Below the pieces are notes generated by a model that did no database searches, was not told where the DNA came from, and was given only the letters and a program-made list of their open reading frames with translations. DNA of 16,958 nucleotides from assembly GCA_022710255.1 (NCBI GenBank), contig JAKLHG010000018.1, forward strand, positions 1-16,958. The letters run 5' to 3'. Position numbers and translations under genes: made by a program. How positions within the stretch are numbered: the first letter of the stretch is position 1; each line of letters begins with the position of its first letter. The stretch is from Candidatus Hydrogenedentota bacterium. Its GTDB lineage: Bacteria > Hydrogenedentota > Hydrogenedentia > Hydrogenedentales > CAITNO01. Positions 15,321-16,958 of this stretch are shown here, one piece after another.

Positions 15321-15381
15321 AGTTCAGCCCTTCCTGATTATCTTTGTGCATCAGCCTACATGCCGCTACTTTGAAAAATGC

Positions 15382-15387
15382 ATTATA
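15382..15387 (-). promoter_or_regulatory. Likely -10 element of the galM operon promoter
   Basis: On the minus strand TATAAT lies at 15387-15382, about 60 bases before the galM start, a suitable distance for a -10 box. The region where the -35 should be reads T-rich (TTTTTAT) and has no good TTGACA. The perfect -10 and the location in a divergent intergenic region support the call. Confidence 0.45.
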
Positions 15388-15461
15388 CACCCATTATCCG
15401 CACGATAAAAATAACGGTACCACGGCCACACGTCGCTTGTCCTTTTCATGGTCCACATCGG

Positions 15462-15491
15462 GTGGTATATTTTCGCCGAACGTGGTATACT
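15462..15491 (+). promoter_or_regulatory. Extended -10 promoter and GTGGTATA direct repeat upstream of the transketolase gene
   Basis: TGGTATACT (15483-15491) is an extended -10 element (TGn plus TATACT). No clear -35 is present. The octamer GTGGTATA occurs at 15462-15469 and again at 15482-15489, exactly 20 bases or about two helical turns apart, with the second copy overlapping the -10. This may be a tandem regulator site controlling the gene at 15604. Confidence 0.35.
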
Positions 15492-15603
15492 TGTGGGCAG
15501 AGAATTCACCCGGGCGTATCTGCCATGAGCGGGAGCGGACCGCTCGTTGGTGCGGGCCGGTGCCGGGGCTCTCCCCCCCAAAAAAATCAAGAAGGTTATT
15601 GCC

Positions 15604-16958
15604 ATGACATTCCCCATGCAGACATCTCAGTACAAACCCGTGTCCATTGACCCCTTACGCGAAGAATTGAGCGAGACGCAGCGCCGCCAATTATTGACCA
15701 ATATCCAGATCATGCGGGACACCATTGTCTTTTTTACCGCGGTGGCAGGCGCTCGCGGCCTGGGCGGCCACACCGGCGGCGCATTCAGCATCGTTCCCGA
15801 AGCGCTTATCGCCGATGCATTCATGAAAGGATCTCATCGCTTTTACCCGGTCCATTTTGACGAGAGCGGGCACCGGGTGGCACTGCAATACGCCCTCGCG
15901 GCCTTTAACGGTGATATGCCTTTGGGCCGCTTGCTCGATTACCGCGCGGCCGGACGCGGTCTCTACGGCCACCCGGAACTGGACCCGGAACTGGGCATCA
16001 AATTCGCCTCCGGACGGCTTGGCCACTTGTGGCCCTTCGCCAATGGCGTTGCCATGGCCAATCCGGACAAGGTGGTGTTTGTTTTTGGTTCGGATGGCTC
16101 TCAGATGGAGGGCAACGATGCGGAGGCGGCCCGTTTCGCCGTGGCACGCGGACTGAATGTGAAACTGCTGTTGGATGACAACGACGTCACCATCAGCGGT
16201 CATCCGTCCCAGTATCTGCCCGGTTTTGACTTGGGACGCACCCTGAGCGGGCATGGACTGAAGGTGGATGCGGGCGAAGGCGAAGACTTTGACGCTCTTT
16301 ACGCGCGCATGGCGGCGGCAGTGCGTGAAAATGGTCCCGTAGCGCTCGTCAATAAACGGAAAATGGCGCCCGGCATCGCCGGGCTCGAAGGCAGCCATGC
16401 GGGGCATGATGTCATCAAGACCGACCTTGCCATGGCATACTTGAATATGCGCGGCCATGGCGACGCGGTGAAATATCTGGAAAATGTCGCCAAGGAACGC
16501 GGCGGCTACAGTTATCGGGGATGCACCAAAGAGACAGCAAGCAACCGTGTTGAATTCGGCAAAATCGTCAACGGTATCCTTGCCGGCATGTCCGAAAAGG
16601 AACGCAAGGAGAAGGTGTTGGTAGTGGATTCCGACCTGGAGGGTTCCACCGGGCTCAAGGGTATCCGTGCCGAATTCCCGGAAGTCTGCGTGAATGGCGG
16701 CGTGCAGGAGCGAGGCAACTTTTCCGCGGCCGCAGGTTTCGGTTTCAAGAAAGGCAAGCAGGGTATTTTCAGTACCTTTTCCGCCTTCCTGGAAATGATC
16801 ATCTCCGAAGTGACCATGGCCCGGCTGAACGACGCCAACGTCATCTGCCATTTCTCCCATGCGGGCATTGATGATATGGCGGACAACACCTGTCACTACG
16901 GCATCAATATCTTTCTGGCCGATTGCGGCATCCCCGAGGGCGACAAGACACGCCTGTA
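15604..16958 (+). CDS. Transketolase-like thiamine-diphosphate enzyme, 5' part
   Basis: The frame runs 451 codons to the window edge without a stop, so the C-terminus is missing. The thiamine-diphosphate motif is present as GSDGS (162-166), then 28 residues from Gly165 to Asn193 in LLLDDNDVTISGHPS. An early GLGGHTGGAFSI fills the place of the transketolase GHPG-type motif, and GGVQERGNFSAAAGFGF holds Glu369, which matches the catalytic glutamate of the pyrimidine-binding domain. Both domains are thus in one chain, as in transketolases. The wording of several motifs departs from standard TktA (for example HTGG rather than HPGLPLG), so ketol transfer between sugar phosphates is likely but not certain. 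AGAAGG at 15590-15595 lies eight bases before the ATG. The gene is divergent from galM. Confidence 0.82.
   Translation, partial: MTFPMQTSQYKPVSIDPLREELSETQRRQLLTNIQIMRDTIVFFTAVAGARGLGGHTGGAFSIVPEALIADAFMKGSHRFYPVHFDESGHRVALQYALAAFNGDMPLGRLLDYRAAGRGLYGHPELDPELGIKFASGRLGHLWPFANGVAMANPDKVVFVFGSDGSQMEGNDAEAARFAVARGLNVKLLLDDNDVTISGHPSQYLPGFDLGRTLSGHGLKVDAGEGEDFDALYARMAAAVRENGPVALVNKRKMAPGIAGLEGSHAGHDVIKTDLAMAYLNMRGHGDAVKYLENVAKERGGYSYRGCTKETASNRVEFGKIVNGILAGMSEKERKEKVLVVDSDLEGSTGLKGIRAEFPEVCVNGGVQERGNFSAAAGFGFKKGKQGIFSTFSAFLEMIISEVTMARLNDANVICHFSHAGIDDMADNTCHYGINIFLADCGIPEGDKTRL

Larger units (their letters stand above)
15321..15603. other. Divergent promoter region between galM and the transketolase gene
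   Basis: These 283 bases contain the galM -10 box, the extended -10 and direct repeat for the transketolase gene, and a short GGGG-ctct-CCCC hairpin (15565-15576) followed by runs of C and A just before the ribosome binding site. No gene is supported here. Confidence 0.55.

Noticed and set aside
14223..15374. Plus-strand open frame of 383 codons opposite galM
   Set aside because: The minus strand encodes complete aldose epimerase motifs; the overlap is an antisense shadow.
15565..15586. GGGG-ctct-CCCC hairpin followed by C and A runs as a terminator
   Set aside because: The run after the stem is C and A on the plus strand, and on the minus strand the T-run precedes the stem, so neither orientation fits an intrinsic terminator.
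15691..16896. Minus-strand open frame of 401 codons opposite the transketolase-like gene
   Set aside because: The plus strand has the thiamine-diphosphate motif and a good ribosome binding site; the antisense product has no recognisable domain.

Overview
The window is about 17 kb of moderately GC-rich bacterial chromosome with dense genes, many Shine-Dalgarno sequences and several signal peptides, so the host is a diderm bacterium. An ExbB/ExbD-TPR-VWA operon, a secreted DUF2961 (GH172) protein, a secreted aldose epimerase, a DapL-type aminotransferase and an orphan PTS IIA suggest a Planctomycetota/Hydrogenedentota/PVC-like environmental lineage. This placement is inference from gene content only; there is no rRNA or marker gene here. 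I saw no tRNA, rRNA, CRISPR array, insertion sequence, integrase or phage gene.

Layout, left to right. (1) 1-360: C-terminal end of a CocE/NonD-type serine hydrolase. (2) 361-1044: a non-coding stretch with several stem-loops followed by a very AT-rich block. (3) 1045-1830: a secreted glycerophosphodiester phosphodiesterase. (4) 2014-7364: a tight four-gene operon (ExbB/TolQ-like, ExbD/TolR-like, a secreted protein of about twenty TPR units, and a membrane-anchored VWA protein). It looks like a proton-driven Tol/Ton-type envelope machine with a VWA protein where TolA or TonB would be. (5) 7365-7689: an intergenic region with stem-loops and a near-consensus sigma-70 promoter. It drives (6) 7690-10630: a DapL-like aminotransferase, a PTS IIA/PtsN-like protein and a multi-pass CPBP-like membrane protein whose catalytic motif is degenerate.

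(7) 10658-15320 lies on the minus strand and is read galM -> pepF -> DUF2961/GH172. It is a probable operon combining sugar mutarotation, peptide degradation and a secreted glycoside hydrolase, and it converges on the CPBP gene with only 27 bases between. (8) 15321-15603 is a divergent promoter region. (9) 15604 to the right edge is the 5' part of a transketolase-like thiamine-diphosphate enzyme.

The most interesting items are the ExbBD-TPR-VWA operon, the QQ-for-EE substitution in the CPBP-like protein, a possible helix that hides the ribosome binding site of that gene until the upstream gene is translated, and two well-placed starts in galM that could give exported and cytoplasmic forms. 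All annotations rest on reading motifs and translations by eye; no database search was possible.
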